From Stenotrophomonas rhizophila (GTDB taxonomy: Bacteria; Pseudomonadota; Gammaproteobacteria; Xanthomonadales; Xanthomonadaceae): a DNA stretch of 64,000 bases. Within the stretch, counting starts at the first letter, position 1; every line of letters begins with the position of its first letter. Positions 46,299 to 55,619 of the stretch are shown piece after piece. The position numbers were made by a program, and so were the translations under genes. Below the pieces are notes generated by a model. That model was not told the DNA's origin. It was given only the letters and a program-made list of their open reading frames with translations, and did no database searches. Location of the stretch: contig NZ_VDQT01000002.1 in NCBI RefSeq assembly GCF_007667275.1, positions 496,001-560,000 on the forward strand, read 5' to 3'.

Positions 46299-46931
46299 TC
46301 AGAAGCGGGCGCCGATGCCGAAGCCCACGGTCCACGGGTCCAGCTTGGCTTCATCGCCGGTGCCATTGCCGTTGACGGTCAGCTCCGGACGCGAATGCAT
46401 GTAGCGCGCATCGGCACGGGCGAACCAGGTGCTGTTGATGTTCATGTCCACGCCGACGGTGCCGATGGCGCCCTTGGCGGTCTCCAGCCCGATGTGGCCG
46501 ACATCGCTGGCCAGGTCTTCGTTGCTGAAGTTCGACTCGTAGTAGCCCACGCCCACGAACGGGCGGAACACGTTGTCGGCCTGGCCGAAGTGATACTGGC
46601 CGCTCAGCGCGATCGGCTGCTGTTCAACCGTACCCAGCTTGGCGTTGTTGGCACCGCGCACGCGGTGGTCGAACTTGTCGGCTGCGCCCCACAGTTCCAC
46701 GGCCCAGTTGTCGTTGATGTAGTAGCTGAAGCTCAGCGTCGGCGCCGGGCCACCATCGACCTTGTCGATGCCTTCCAGCGGATCGTTCTTCGGCTGCAGC
46801 AGCGCAACGCCGCCGACAACGGCGAAATGCTTGCCCGACGCGGTGTCGGTGGTGCTGTCCTGCGCGAAGGCGGCAGGCGCGAAGGCAAGGGCAGTCAGGG
46901 TAGCCAGGGTCAGGGTGCGGATGGAGCGCAT
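46299..46931 (-). CDS. OmpW family outer-membrane protein
   Basis: 210 aa with a signal peptide (MRSIRTLTLATLTALAFAPA). The eight-stranded OmpW barrel pattern is visible: GKHFAVVGGVALLQPKNDPL, SFSYYINDNWAVELWGA, PIALSGQYHFGQADNVFRPF, VGVDMNINSTWFARADARYM, ending WTVGFGIGARF. OmpW proteins make a hydrophobic channel for small molecules and respond to envelope stress. Own terminator downstream. Confidence 0.9.
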   Translation of the reverse strand: MRSIRTLTLATLTALAFAPAAFAQDSTTDTASGKHFAVVGGVALLQPKNDPLEGIDKVDGGPAPTLSFSYYINDNWAVELWGAADKFDHRVRGANNAKLGTVEQQPIALSGQYHFGQADNVFRPFVGVGYYESNFSNEDLASDVGHIGLETAKGAIGTVGVDMNINSTWFARADARYMHSRPELTVNGNGTGDEAKLDPWTVGFGIGARF

Positions 46932-47122
46932 GGGGGAATCTCCTCAGGTATTTTTTTGTTCTGGGCCCCCTTTGCAGCGGGGCGAGGCAAACGTAGTCCC
47001 CACAACATGAATCGAATCCGACGCACGTTAAATTTTAGTTTGTTCCGTTCAGCCACCAGCGCGAAATCGTTGTCACAGCAGGCGATCATGCGGGACATGA
47101 CATTCATGCATCTGGTGGCAGC

Positions 47123-47647
47123 GTGACGAACGCAGTGCATTGCATCGGCCTGCCTGCGCAGGTGAACGCGGGGTGCCGCGTACTCGTGCTGGGTTCCATG
47201 CCGGGCGTGGCATCGCTGCAGGCCGCGCAGTACTACGCGCATCCGCGCAATCGTTTCTGGCCGTTGATGGCGGCACTCACCGATATCGATGCCGGCCTGC
47301 CTTACGCCGCGCGCGTGCGCGCCGTGCAGGCGGTGGGCGTGGGTCTGTGGGACGTGATCGGTGCCTGCGACCGGCGCGGCAGCCTGGACACCGCGATCGT
47401 GCGCGGCAGCGAGGTTCCCAATGCACTGCCGGCGCTGATCGCGCAGTTGCCACGACTGCAGGCCGTAGCCTGCAACGGTGGCACCGCGTACACCGCGTTC
47501 GTGCGTTTCATCCATCCGCAGCTGGACCCCCGCGCGGCACCGCTGCCGGTGTGGTCGCTGCCCTCGACCAGTCCGGCCAACGCCGCATGGCCGCTGCCGC
47601 GCCTGCAGGCGGCGTGGCAGCCGCTGGCCGATGTGGTGGCGGGCTGA
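47123..47647 (+). CDS. DNA-deoxyinosine glycosylase (uracil-DNA glycosylase superfamily)
   Basis: 174 aa. The signature VLVLGSMPGVASLQAAQYYA and HPRNRFWPLMAAL belongs to the hypoxanthine-DNA glycosylase (UDG family 6) group, and SLPSTSPANAAWPL is the second active-site loop. It removes deaminated bases (hypoxanthine, perhaps uracil) in base-excision repair. Start at GTG 47123; no in-frame ATG is nearby. Monocistronic, divergent from the OmpW gene. Confidence 0.88.
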   Translation: MTNAVHCIGLPAQVNAGCRVLVLGSMPGVASLQAAQYYAHPRNRFWPLMAALTDIDAGLPYAARVRAVQAVGVGLWDVIGACDRRGSLDTAIVRGSEVPNALPALIAQLPRLQAVACNGGTAYTAFVRFIHPQLDPRAAPLPVWSLPSTSPANAAWPLPRLQAAWQPLADVVAG

Positions 47648-47803
47648 GCGGGACCACGGCGGGACAATACGGTACCGACTGGTGATGGCCGCAACAGGCT
47701 GTCCCGGGACAGGGGCATTGAAAATTGCCCAAGCCGGTTGGCGCAGGAGCCGCATGCCCCCACAATAGGCGATTCCCTACACCAGATTGCCGGAGTTATC
47801 CCC

Positions 47804-49528
47804 ATGGCCGAAATCAAGGAAGCACTTGTCCCCGATATCGGTGACTACAGCGATATCCCGGTAATCGAGGTGCTCGTCGCCGTGGGTGACACGGTCAAGA
47901 AGGACCAGGGCCTGGTCACGCTCGAGTCGGACAAGGCCACCATGGAAGTGCCGTCCTCGGTCGCCGGCGTGGTCAAGGAAATCAAGGTCAAGGTCGGTGA
48001 CAACCTGTCCGAGGGCAAGGTCGTGGCGCTGATCGAAGTGGCCGACGCGGCCGCCGCGCCGGCCCCGGCGACTGCGCCGGCGCCCGCCGCTGCTCCGGCC
48101 AAGGCCGCTGCCGCAGCGGCCCCCGCCCCGGCCACCCAGAGCGCGCCTGCCGCTGCTCCGGCGGCAGGCGGCGGCACCGTCGAAGCCACCGTGCCGGACA
48201 TTGGCGACTACACCGACATCCCGGTGATCGAAGTGCTGGTCGCCGTGGGCGACACGGTCAAGAAGGACCAAGGCCTTGTCACGCTCGAATCGGACAAGGC
48301 CACCATGGAAGTGCCGTCGTCGGTCGCCGGCGTGGTCAAGGAAATCAAGGTCAAGGTCGGCGACACCCTGTCGCAGGGCAAGGTGGTCGCCATCATCGAA
48401 GCCGAGGGTGCTGCCGCCCCGGCGCCGACCCAGGCCGCCGCTGCCGCCGCCCCGGCCGCTGCCGAGACCGGCACCAAGGTGGAACCGGTCGCCGTGCCGG
48501 CCGAGCCGGACAAGCTGGCGGCGCGCGAAATCGCCAGCGCCCCCTCGGCCGGTGCCCCGAGCAGCCCGCCGGTGCAGTTCAACGCCGACAGCGTGCTGCC
48601 TTCCAAGGTGCCCTATGCCACTCCGGCAGTGCGCGTGTTCGCCCGCGAGCTGGGCGTGGACCTCAACCAGCTGACCGGTACCGAGAAGGGTGGCCGCATC
48701 ACCAAGGCCGACGTGCAGAAGTTCGTCAAGTCGGCGCTGACCGGGGGTGGCACTGCCGCTGCCGGTGGGCCGGTCGCCGCTGGAGGTGGGCTCAACCTGC
48801 TGCCGTGGCCGAAGGTCGACTTCAGCAAGTTCGGTGAGGTCGAGACCCAGCCGCTGTCGCGCATCAAGAAGATCTCGGGCGCCAACCTGGCACGCAACTG
48901 GGCGATGATTCCGCACGTCACCCAGTTCGAGCAGGCCGACATCACCGACCTGGAAGGCCTGCGCGTGGCGCTGAACAAGGAGAACGAGAAGGCCGGCATC
49001 AAGCTGACCATGCTCGCCTTCCTGATCAAGGCCAGCGCCGCCGCGCTCAAGCAGTTCCCGGAGTTCAACGCATCGCTGGATGCGGCCGGTGAGAACCTGA
49101 CCCTGAAGAAGTACTTCAACATCGGCTTCGCCGCCGACACCCCGAACGGCCTGGTCGTGCCGGTGATCCGCGACGTGGACAAGAAGGGCGTGGTGCAGAT
49201 CGCGCAGGAAACCGGCGAGCTGGCCAAGAAGGCGCGCGACGGCAAGCTGGGCCCGGCCGACATGAGCGGTGGCTGCTTCTCGATCAGCTCGCTGGGCGGC
49301 ATCGGCGGCACCGCGTTCACCCCGATCGTCAATGCACCGGAAGTGGCCATCCTGGGCGTATCCAAGTCCTCGATCCAGCCGGTCTGGAACGGCAAGGAAT
49401 TCGCCCCGAAGCTGATGCTGCCGCTGTCGCTGAGCTACGACCACCGGGTCATCGACGGTGCGCTGGCCGCACGCTTCACCACCTACCTGTCGCAGGTGCT
49501 GGCCGACATGCGGCGCGTGCTGCTGTGA
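47804..49528 (+). CDS. aceF: Dihydrolipoyllysine acetyltransferase, pyruvate dehydrogenase E2
   Basis: 574 aa. Two N-terminal lipoyl domains, each with the lipoylated Lys in ESDKATMEVPSSVAGVVKE (about residues 3-78 and 128-203), joined by Ala/Pro-rich linkers. Then comes the E1/E3-binding domain (VPYATPAVRVFARELGVDL, LTGTEKGGRITKADVQKFV), then the acetyltransferase core with the catalytic His in SYDHRVIDGA. Makes acetyl-CoA from the acetyl-lipoate. E1 (aceE) is not adjacent. The two lipoyl domains are nearly identical at the DNA level. Confidence 0.95.
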   Translation: MAEIKEALVPDIGDYSDIPVIEVLVAVGDTVKKDQGLVTLESDKATMEVPSSVAGVVKEIKVKVGDNLSEGKVVALIEVADAAAAPAPATAPAPAAAPAKAAAAAAPAPATQSAPAAAPAAGGGTVEATVPDIGDYTDIPVIEVLVAVGDTVKKDQGLVTLESDKATMEVPSSVAGVVKEIKVKVGDTLSQGKVVAIIEAEGAAAPAPTQAAAAAAPAAAETGTKVEPVAVPAEPDKLAAREIASAPSAGAPSSPPVQFNADSVLPSKVPYATPAVRVFARELGVDLNQLTGTEKGGRITKADVQKFVKSALTGGGTAAAGGPVAAGGGLNLLPWPKVDFSKFGEVETQPLSRIKKISGANLARNWAMIPHVTQFEQADITDLEGLRVALNKENEKAGIKLTMLAFLIKASAAALKQFPEFNASLDAAGENLTLKKYFNIGFAADTPNGLVVPVIRDVDKKGVVQIAQETGELAKKARDGKLGPADMSGGCFSISSLGGIGGTAFTPIVNAPEVAILGVSKSSIQPVWNGKEFAPKLMLPLSLSYDHRVIDGALAARFTTYLSQVLADMRRVLL

Positions 49529-49542
49529 GGCAGGCCCGCGCG

Positions 49543-49565
49543 GTAGTGCCGGGCTCTGCCCGGCA
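49543..49565 (+). repeat. GTAG palindrome after aceF
   Basis: GTAG then TGCCGGGCTCTGCCCGGCA. It sits 15 bp after the aceF stop and just upstream of GTG 49573, which supports the downstream start for the next gene. Confidence 0.75.
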
Positions 49566-49572
49566 GCGTTTC

Positions 49573-50220
49573 GTGCAGCAGGGCAGGGCCCTGCTCTACG
49601 CTGCCGTGCTGGTCGCCGCTGCGCCGGCCGCCTCGGCCGCGTGCACCACCGATCTCGGCCACGGCTGGCCGCCGGCGGTGGGCAACTACGGCCAGGCCGT
49701 GGAAACCCTCTTCCATGGCAAGGCGCAGCCCCGGCTGGCAATGACCCTGCTGCCCAAGGGCGGGGTGGAAACCGCGGTGGCGCTGCTGCCCGGCACCCGC
49801 GACGGCGAATGGACCCTGCGCTACAGCCAGGCCGACAAGCGCGTGTACAACTGGAACAACAGTGCGCGCGGCAGTGGCGTTGAACTGCGCGTGGACCAGG
49901 AACCGGACCAGTACCAGGTGGCCATCCCGGCCGCGCTCGCCCAGCGCCTGGTGCGCAGCTGGCGTACCGCGCTCGATTCGGGCGTGCCTGCCGACCGCAA
50001 GGCCCCGATCACCGAGGGTGAAGTGCTGTCGTTCCAGGTGGATGGCGAGCGCTACAGCGGTCCGCGCTGGGAGTGCGGCGCCGGCAGGCTGATGATGAAA
50101 CAGGTGGCGCTGCTGATCGAAGCCAGCGACACCAAGGAAAAGAAGCTCGACCGTCGCTGGCAGGATCTGGACGAGTCGCTCGACGAACTGCAGGAACTGC
50201 TCGGCGGCAAGGCCGGCTGA
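49573..50220 (+). CDS. Secreted protein of unknown function in the pyruvate dehydrogenase operon
   Basis: 215 aa from GTG 49573. The signal peptide [17 protein letters not shown] is cut before ACTTD. The rest is a soluble domain ([20 protein letters not shown] and so on), with a C-terminal helical part [20 protein letters not shown]. An upstream GTG at 49525 overlaps the aceF stop and is possible, but would place the GTAG palindrome inside the coding region. No known domain recognised. It is unusual to find an exported protein between E2 and E3. Confidence 0.68.
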   Translation: MQQGRALLYAAVLVAAAPAASAACTTDLGHGWPPAVGNYGQAVETLFHGKAQPRLAMTLLPKGGVETAVALLPGTRDGEWTLRYSQADKRVYNWNNSARGSGVELRVDQEPDQYQVAIPAALAQRLVRSWRTALDSGVPADRKAPITEGEVLSFQVDGERYSGPRWECGAGRLMMKQVALLIEASDTKEKKLDRRWQDLDESLDELQELLGGKAG

Positions 50221-50237
50221 GCACCAGGAGAACACGA

Positions 50238-52046
50238 ATGGCCGCTATTGAAATCAAGGTTCCCGACATCGGCGATTACACCGATGTCCCGGTGATCGAA
50301 GTGCTGGTCGCCGTGGGTGACACGGTGAAGAAGGACCAGGGCCTGGTCACGCTGGAGTCGGACAAAGCCACGCTGGAAGTACCGTCCTCGGCGGCGGGCG
50401 TGGTCAAGGAAATCAAGGTCAAGCTCGGCGACACGCTGTCCGAAGGCGCGGTGGTGGTGGTACTGGAGGCCGAAGGCGCCGCCGCTGCACCTGCGGCCCC
50501 GGCCGCTGCCCCGGCCAAGGCTGCCGCACCGGCCAGCAAGCCGCCGGTGACCCCGTCGCATCGCGCCCCGGCCGAACCGACCGCGCCGCAGCCGGCGCTG
50601 TCCAGCGGCAAGCCGGCCGACATCGAATGCCAGATGGTGGTCCTTGGCGCGGGCCCGGGCGGCTACACCGCCGCGTTCCGCTCGGCGGACCTGGGCGTGG
50701 ACACCGTGCTGATCGAGCGCTACGCCAGCCTCGGCGGTGTGTGCCTCAACGTGGGCTGCATTCCGTCCAAGGCACTGCTGCATGCGGCAGCGGTGATCGA
50801 CGAAGTGGCCCACGCGGGCGATTTTGGCGTGGAGTTCAGCGCGCCGAAGATCACCCTGGACAAGCTGCGCGGCTACAAGGAAAAGGTGGTCACCCAGCTG
50901 ACCAAGGGTCTGTCGGGCATGGCCAAGCAGCGCAAGGTGCGCACCGTGCAGGGCGTGGCGACCTTCGTTTCGGCCAATGAGCTGGAGATCGTCGGCGACG
51001 ACGGCAAGACCCAGCTGCTGCGCTTCCAGCAGTGCATCATCGCTGCCGGTTCGCAGGCGGTGAAGCTGCCGAATTTCCCGTGGGACGACCCGCGCGTGAT
51101 GGATTCCACCGACGCGCTGGAGCTGGCCGACATTCCCGGCTCGCTGCTGGTCGTGGGTGGCGGCATCATCGGCCTGGAAATGGCGACCGTTTACGCGGCG
51201 CTGGGCAGCAAGGTGACCGTGGTGGAGTTCATGGACCAGCTGATGCCGGGTGCCGACAAGGACCTGGTCAAGCCGCTGGCCGACCGCCTGAAGAAGCAGG
51301 GCGTCGAGGTCCACCTCAAGACCAAGGCTTCCGGCGTGAGCGCGGACAAGAAGGGCATCACCGTGACCTTCGAAGCCGCTGCCGAAGGCGAGAAGCCGGG
51401 CCTGGAGCAGGGCACCTTCGACCGCGTGCTGGTGGCCGTGGGCCGTTCGCCGAACGGCAGGAAGATCGGCGCCGAGAAGGCCGGCGTCGGCGTCACCGAG
51501 CGTGGCTTCATTCCGGTGGACCGCCAGATGCGCACCAACGTGCCGCACATCTTCGCCATCGGCGATATCGTCGGCAACCCGATGCTGGCCCACAAGGCCA
51601 CGCACGAAGGCAAGCTGGCCGCCGAAGTGGCCTCGGGCGAGAAGAAGGAGTGGGTGGCGCGGGTGATTCCGTCGGTGGCCTACACCAACCCGGAAATCGC
51701 CTGGGTCGGCGTGACCGAGACCGAAGCCAAGGCGCAGGGCCTGAAGGTGGGCGTGGCCAAGTTCCCGTGGGCCGCCAGCGGCCGCGCGATCGGCATTGGC
51801 CGCACCGAAGGCTTCACCAAGCTGATCTTCGACGAGGACACTCACCGCATCATCGGCGGCGCGATCGTCGGCGTGCACGCGGGCGACCTGCTGGCGGAGA
51901 TCGGCCTGGCCATTGAAATGGGTGCCGAAGCCGAAGACATCGGCCACACCATCCACGCCCACCCGACCCTGAGCGAGTCGGTGGCGATGGCCGCGGAGAT
52001 CTACGACGGCACCATCACCGACCTGTACATCCCAAAAAAGAAATGA
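50238..52046 (+). CDS. lpdA: Dihydrolipoyl dehydrogenase with N-terminal lipoyl domain, E3
   Basis: 602 aa. Residues 1-80 are a lipoyl domain (lipoyl Lys in [15 protein letters not shown]), then a Pro/Ala linker, then a full flavin disulfide reductase: [17 protein letters not shown], redox disulfide in [20 protein letters not shown] site [19 protein letters not shown], dimer/active-site His in [10 protein letters not shown]. Regenerates lipoate on E2. ATG 50238 has AGGAG eight bases upstream. It ends at a bidirectional terminator. Confidence 0.95.
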   Translation: MAAIEIKVPDIGDYTDVPVIEVLVAVGDTVKKDQGLVTLESDKATLEVPSSAAGVVKEIKVKLGDTLSEGAVVVVLEAEGAAAAPAAPAAAPAKAAAPASKPPVTPSHRAPAEPTAPQPALSSGKPADIECQMVVLGAGPGGYTAAFRSADLGVDTVLIERYASLGGVCLNVGCIPSKALLHAAAVIDEVAHAGDFGVEFSAPKITLDKLRGYKEKVVTQLTKGLSGMAKQRKVRTVQGVATFVSANELEIVGDDGKTQLLRFQQCIIAAGSQAVKLPNFPWDDPRVMDSTDALELADIPGSLLVVGGGIIGLEMATVYAALGSKVTVVEFMDQLMPGADKDLVKPLADRLKKQGVEVHLKTKASGVSADKKGITVTFEAAAEGEKPGLEQGTFDRVLVAVGRSPNGRKIGAEKAGVGVTERGFIPVDRQMRTNVPHIFAIGDIVGNPMLAHKATHEGKLAAEVASGEKKEWVARVIPSVAYTNPEIAWVGVTETEAKAQGLKVGVAKFPWAASGRAIGIGRTEGFTKLIFDEDTHRIIGGAIVGVHAGDLLAEIGLAIEMGAEAEDIGHTIHAHPTLSESVAMAAEIYDGTITDLYIPKKK

Positions 52047-52049
52047 CGG

Positions 52050-52072
52050 GTAGAGCGGACTGTTAGTCCGCT
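52050..52072 (+). repeat. GTAG palindrome after lpdA
   Basis: GTAG followed by AGCGGACTG, TTA and GTCCGCT. It sits 3 bp after the lpdA stop, before the terminator. Confidence 0.7.
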
Positions 52073-52093
52073 GCATGCCTGCATGCGATCCAA

Positions 52094-52121
52094 CAAAAAA
52101 CCCGGCTTTCGCCGGGTTTTT
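52094..52121. terminator. Bidirectional Rho-independent terminator
   Basis: AAAACCCGGC, loop TTTC, GCCGGGTTTT followed by T; A-rich on the other side. It ends both lpdA (plus) and the barrel protein gene at 52152 (minus). Confidence 0.9.
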
Positions 52122-52151
52122 CGTGCGGTAACACACCAGCCAACGGCTGGA

Positions 52152-52967
52152 TCAGAACGAAACGCTGATGCCGGCCACCGGACCCTTGAACTCCTGCTTC
52201 AGGCCGATGGTGCCATCGCTGCCGCTCTGGTCGACGTCGAGACGGAACCAGTCGTAGCCGGCAAACAGGCCGAAGTTGTCGGTGAACTTGTAATCCACGA
52301 TGACGTTGGCGCGGGTCAGGTCGCCGTCGTAGTCGTCGAAGTTGCCCCAGTCGGTGTTGAGGTACTGGCCCTGCGCGGTGATCATCCACTTCTCCGACGG
52401 GGTGATGGTGAAGCGTGCGCCCACCACCGGTGCGACGCCGTCAGCCTTCTCGTCGAGGAACTCACCCTGGTACAGCGTGCCCAGGTCCGCGTAGGCCGTG
52501 GTGCTGACCTTGGCGTACTCGGCACCCAGCTGCAGGCCGAGGTCGAACTTCTCGGTGTCCACCACCGAGTAGTCGTAAACCAGGCTTGCCACCTGGTACT
52601 TCAGCTCGCCCTTGACGAAGCTGCCGGCCGGCACGGTTTCGCCGCCGAAGCTGATGCCCTCGTTGAGGGTCTCGCGGCGGTCCTTGTCGTACTTGAAGTA
52701 GTTGAAGATCAGGCGCTGGCGGTCGCTGATGCGGAACAGGCCGTCGACGCGCGGCTCCCATTCCTTGCCACCCAGGCCGAAGTCCTCGGAGAAGCCCACA
52801 TCCTGGCCGAGCACCGTGGTGTTGCCCCGGATCGTGTTGTCCGAGTCGATGTTCATCGCACCCACGCGCAGGGCGAAGCGGTCATCGCCTTCGGCCGCGC
52901 TCGCGGACGTGGCGTGGGTGAGGGCGGCCATGGCCAGCGGCAAGGCGAGCAGGGGAAGCAGGCGCAT
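52152..52967 (-). CDS. Outer-membrane beta-barrel protein
   Basis: 271 aa, signal peptide MRLLPLLALPLAMAALTHA with AAGGA 7 nt upstream of ATG 52967. The mature protein has many Asp-rich turns and beta strands (GDDRFALRVGAMNIDSDNTI, RVDGLFRISDRQRLIFNYFK) and a final strand ending GPVAGISVSF, typical of an outer-membrane barrel; resembles uncharacterised Xanthomonadaceae barrels. A longer frame to 53387 is rejected because it would cross the terminator at 53146-53180. Function unknown. Confidence 0.8.
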   Translation of the reverse strand: MRLLPLLALPLAMAALTHATSASAAEGDDRFALRVGAMNIDSDNTIRGNTTVLGQDVGFSEDFGLGGKEWEPRVDGLFRISDRQRLIFNYFKYDKDRRETLNEGISFGGETVPAGSFVKGELKYQVASLVYDYSVVDTEKFDLGLQLGAEYAKVSTTAYADLGTLYQGEFLDEKADGVAPVVGARFTITPSEKWMITAQGQYLNTDWGNFDDYDGDLTRANVIVDYKFTDNFGLFAGYDWFRLDVDQSGSDGTIGLKQEFKGPVAGISVSF

Positions 52968-53145
52968 CGTTCTATCCTTGGAGGGATTCAGTGAAGTGGA
53001 ATCACTCTGCCCAGCGCCGCGTCCACCATTCGTGAACGTATGGTGGAGATTGTGTGTACCGTTCATGCACCGCGGGTGACCGTCGGCGTCCAGGCATGGC
53101 CGCTGGCGGGGACGGGTGACGTTGTAGCGGATGCGGCCGGCCCGG

Positions 53146-53180
53146 AAAAAAGGCGGCCCCGGAGAGAGCTCGGGGCCGCC
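53146..53180 (-). terminator. Rho-independent terminator on the minus strand with no obvious gene
   Basis: 10-bp stem (53152-53161 with 53171-53180), then TTTTTT on the minus strand. No minus-strand gene lies upstream before the divergent atp promoter, so it probably ends a small RNA. Between 52968 and 53461 nothing else except the atp promoter was found. Confidence 0.75.
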
Positions 53181-53290
53181 CGGCATGGGCCTGCTCAGGG
53201 GCGTCGACGAGGATCGAATCGGCAGGCCCGTCTCTGGGACCGGCATCCGCGACCAAAGTTCAATATGGTGCGACGCGACATGAATTGGGA
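53146..53290 (-). ncRNA. Candidate small RNA ending at the orphan terminator
   Basis: A minus-strand transcript would contain a stem GGGCCTGC/GCAGGCCC just before the terminator. There is no coding frame with a credible start. The 5' end is a guess; no good promoter was assigned. Supported only by the terminator and this stem. Confidence 0.3.
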
Positions 53291-53376
53291 GGGGCGTTGG
53301 CGGCATCGCCCCCCTTCCAGCGGCAAAATCTGTGGCGATGCAGCAACTTGCGGCGACCGGGATGAACAGGCGCAGG

Positions 53377-53406
53377 TTGTCTCGCAAATTGTCCCGTTGC
53401 TATAAT
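53377..53406 (+). promoter_or_regulatory. Promoter of the atp operon
   Basis: TTGTCT (53377-53382) and TATAAT (53401-53406) spaced 18 bp, located 56 bp upstream of the atpI start. The -10 is perfect and the -35 is close to consensus for the housekeeping sigma factor. Confidence 0.75.
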
Positions 53407-53461
53407 TTGGCGGCTCGACGGGGCATGGGCAGTTGCAGCCCCGGTCACTCCTCCCACAACC

Positions 53462-53845
53462 ATGCAGGACATACGTGTGCTGAACTCCGTTGACGCGGGT
53501 CGGCGACTGATGCTGCGCGCAGCGGTCTACCCGCTGGCTGCAGTGGCTGTCCTGGCCCTGGCCTTCCTGCTGCTGGCAGGTCCGAAGTACGCCCTCGGGG
53601 CGCTCGCATCGGGCGTTGCGGTTTCGGCAGGTGGCTGGGTCGCGGCGCGGATGGCGCTGGGGGGTGGGGTCCAGGCAGCAGGCTCGGCCATGTCGCGGCT
53701 GATCCTGGCGGTGGTGGCAAAGTGGGCGCTCGTATTCGGTGTCCTGGCGGTGGGTTTCGTGGTCTTCAAGCTGCCTGCACTGGCGCTGCTGGCCGGAATC
53801 GCCGTCGGACTGATGTTCCAGGTCCTGGCTCTGGCCAGGCGCTGA
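53462..53845 (+). CDS. atpI: ATP synthase subunit I
   Basis: 127 aa with four hydrophobic segments (for example LAAVAVLALAFLLLAGPKYA and LALLAGIAVGLMFQVLALAR). The size and position upstream of atpB fit AtpI, which helps assemble the c-ring. First gene of the operon. Confidence 0.85.
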   Translation: MQDIRVLNSVDAGRRLMLRAAVYPLAAVAVLALAFLLLAGPKYALGALASGVAVSAGGWVAARMALGGGVQAAGSAMSRLILAVVAKWALVFGVLAVGFVVFKLPALALLAGIAVGLMFQVLALARR

Positions 53846-53876
53846 TCCAATTTATTTAACTCAAGGTTCCGGACAC

Positions 53877-54671
53877 ATGGCAGGCGAGGCGCTTACACCC
53901 ACCTCCTACATCCAACATCACCTGCACAACCTGACGTTCCATATGCAGGAAGGTGGTTTCTGGGCAATTCACGTCGACACCATTGTGACTTCGGTCCTGA
54001 TGGGTTTGTTGATGGTGTTTGGCTTCTGGATGGCGACCCGCAAGGCCACCGCCGGCGTGCCGGGCAAGTGGCAGGCGTTCGTGGAGATCTGCCTGGAATT
54101 CGTCGACCGCCAGGCCAAGGACACCTACCACGGCACCAGCAAGCTGGTGACCCCGATCGCGATCACGATCTTCTTCTGGATCCTCCTGATGAACCTCATC
54201 AAGATGATCCCGGCCGACTTCATCGCCATGCCGCTGGAAGCGCTGGGCGTGCCGTACTGGAAGCCGGTCCCCACCGCCGACGTCAATGCCACCCTGGGCA
54301 TGTCGATCAGCGTGTTCTTCCTGATGCTGTTCTTCGCGCTGCGCTCCAAGGGCCTGGGTGGCTTCACCAAGGAATTCCTGACCGCGCCGTTCGGCAAGTG
54401 GATGATGCCGTTCAACCTGATCCTCAACATCGTCGAGTGGCTGAGCAAGCCGATCTCGCTGGCGATGCGACTGTTCGGCAACATGTTCGGCGGCGAAATC
54501 GTGTTCCTGCTGATCTGGGTGCTGGGCAGTGCCGGCATCATGGGCGCCATCGCAGGCGGTGCCTTCGGGCTTGGCTGGATGCTGTTCCACCTGCTGGTGA
54601 TTCCGCTGCAGGCATTCATTTTCATGATGCTGTCGATCGTGTACCTGAGCCTGTCGGAAGACGCTCACTGA
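53877..54671 (+). CDS. atpB: ATP synthase F0 subunit a
   Basis: 264 aa membrane subunit forming the proton half-channels. The essential Arg is in KPISLAMRLFGNMFGGEIV, in the conserved last helices. Several hydrophobic segments; the N-terminal periplasmic part GEALTPTSYIQHHLHNLTFH is typical of beta/gammaproteobacteria. 31 bp after atpI. Confidence 0.95.
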   Translation: MAGEALTPTSYIQHHLHNLTFHMQEGGFWAIHVDTIVTSVLMGLLMVFGFWMATRKATAGVPGKWQAFVEICLEFVDRQAKDTYHGTSKLVTPIAITIFFWILLMNLIKMIPADFIAMPLEALGVPYWKPVPTADVNATLGMSISVFFLMLFFALRSKGLGGFTKEFLTAPFGKWMMPFNLILNIVEWLSKPISLAMRLFGNMFGGEIVFLLIWVLGSAGIMGAIAGGAFGLGWMLFHLLVIPLQAFIFMMLSIVYLSLSEDAH

Positions 54672-54731
54672 GTTTCCGCTTCACCCTTCATCCGTTTCAT
54701 TACCCTTAGCAACTTAAGTTTCCGGAGATAA

Positions 54732-55034
<303 letters not shown>

Positions 55035-55050
55035 TCCAGCGAAAGCGAAA

Positions 55051-55112
55051 CGATCAGGCGCCTCGTGCGCCTGATCGCGGATGAAGGAACGGATGCGCCG
55101 CTCCTGCGGCGC
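55051..55112 (+). other. Two hairpins between atpE and atpF
   Basis: An 11-bp perfect stem (55051-55061 with 55067-55077, loop CTCGT) and a 7-bp stem (55095-55101 with 55106-55112, loop TCCT) in the 111-bp gap. They have no T-run, so they more likely affect mRNA stability or processing than terminate. Subunit c is needed in many copies, which such a structure could help set. Confidence 0.6.
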
Positions 55113-55145
55113 CTCCACCCCATCACCCCAGATTGAGCGAACCCC

Positions 55146-55616
55146 ATGGAAATCGGTTTTACCCTCGTTGCCCAGGCACTGGCGTTCGCCGGTCTGATCT
55201 GGATCATCGCGACCAAGATCTGGCCGCCGCTGATGAACGCCATCGAAGAGCGCCAGCAGAAGATCGCTGAAGGCCTCGCTGCTGCCGACCGCAGCCAGAA
55301 GGATCTGGCCCAGGCGCAGGAAAAGGTCAACGAAGCACTGAAGGATGCGCGCACCAAGGCCAACGAGATCATCGACCAGGCCCATGCCCGCGCCAACCAG
55401 ATCGTTGACGCCGCCAAGAATGAAGCCATCGTCGAAGCGAACCGCCAGAAAGAACTGGCCCACGCCGAGATCGAGGCTGCCGCCAACCGTGCCCGCGAAG
55501 ATCTGCGCAAGCAGGTGTCCGTGCTGGCCGTGACCGGTGCCGAAAAGCTGCTCAAGCGCGAAATCGACGCCAACGCCCACAAGGCGCTGCTCGACGAGCT
55601 GGCTTCGGAGATCTGA
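55146..55616 (+). CDS. atpF: ATP synthase F0 subunit b
   Basis: 156 aa. One N-terminal transmembrane helix ([20 protein letters not shown]), then a long coiled coil ([20 protein letters not shown]) that forms the peripheral stalk. The size matches E. coli AtpF exactly (156 aa). Ends 3 bp before atpH. Confidence 0.95.
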   Translation: MEIGFTLVAQALAFAGLIWIIATKIWPPLMNAIEERQQKIAEGLAAADRSQKDLAQAQEKVNEALKDARTKANEIIDQAHARANQIVDAAKNEAIVEANRQKELAHAEIEAAANRAREDLRKQVSVLAVTGAEKLLKREIDANAHKALLDELASEI

Positions 55617-55619
55617 TCG

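Noticed and set aside
50052-52136. 694-codon minus-strand open frame
   Set aside because: Antisense shadow of lpdA.
53181-53387. N-terminal extension of the barrel protein at 52152
   Set aside because: It would read through the orphan terminator stem at 53146-53180; the signal peptide and ribosome site point to 52967.
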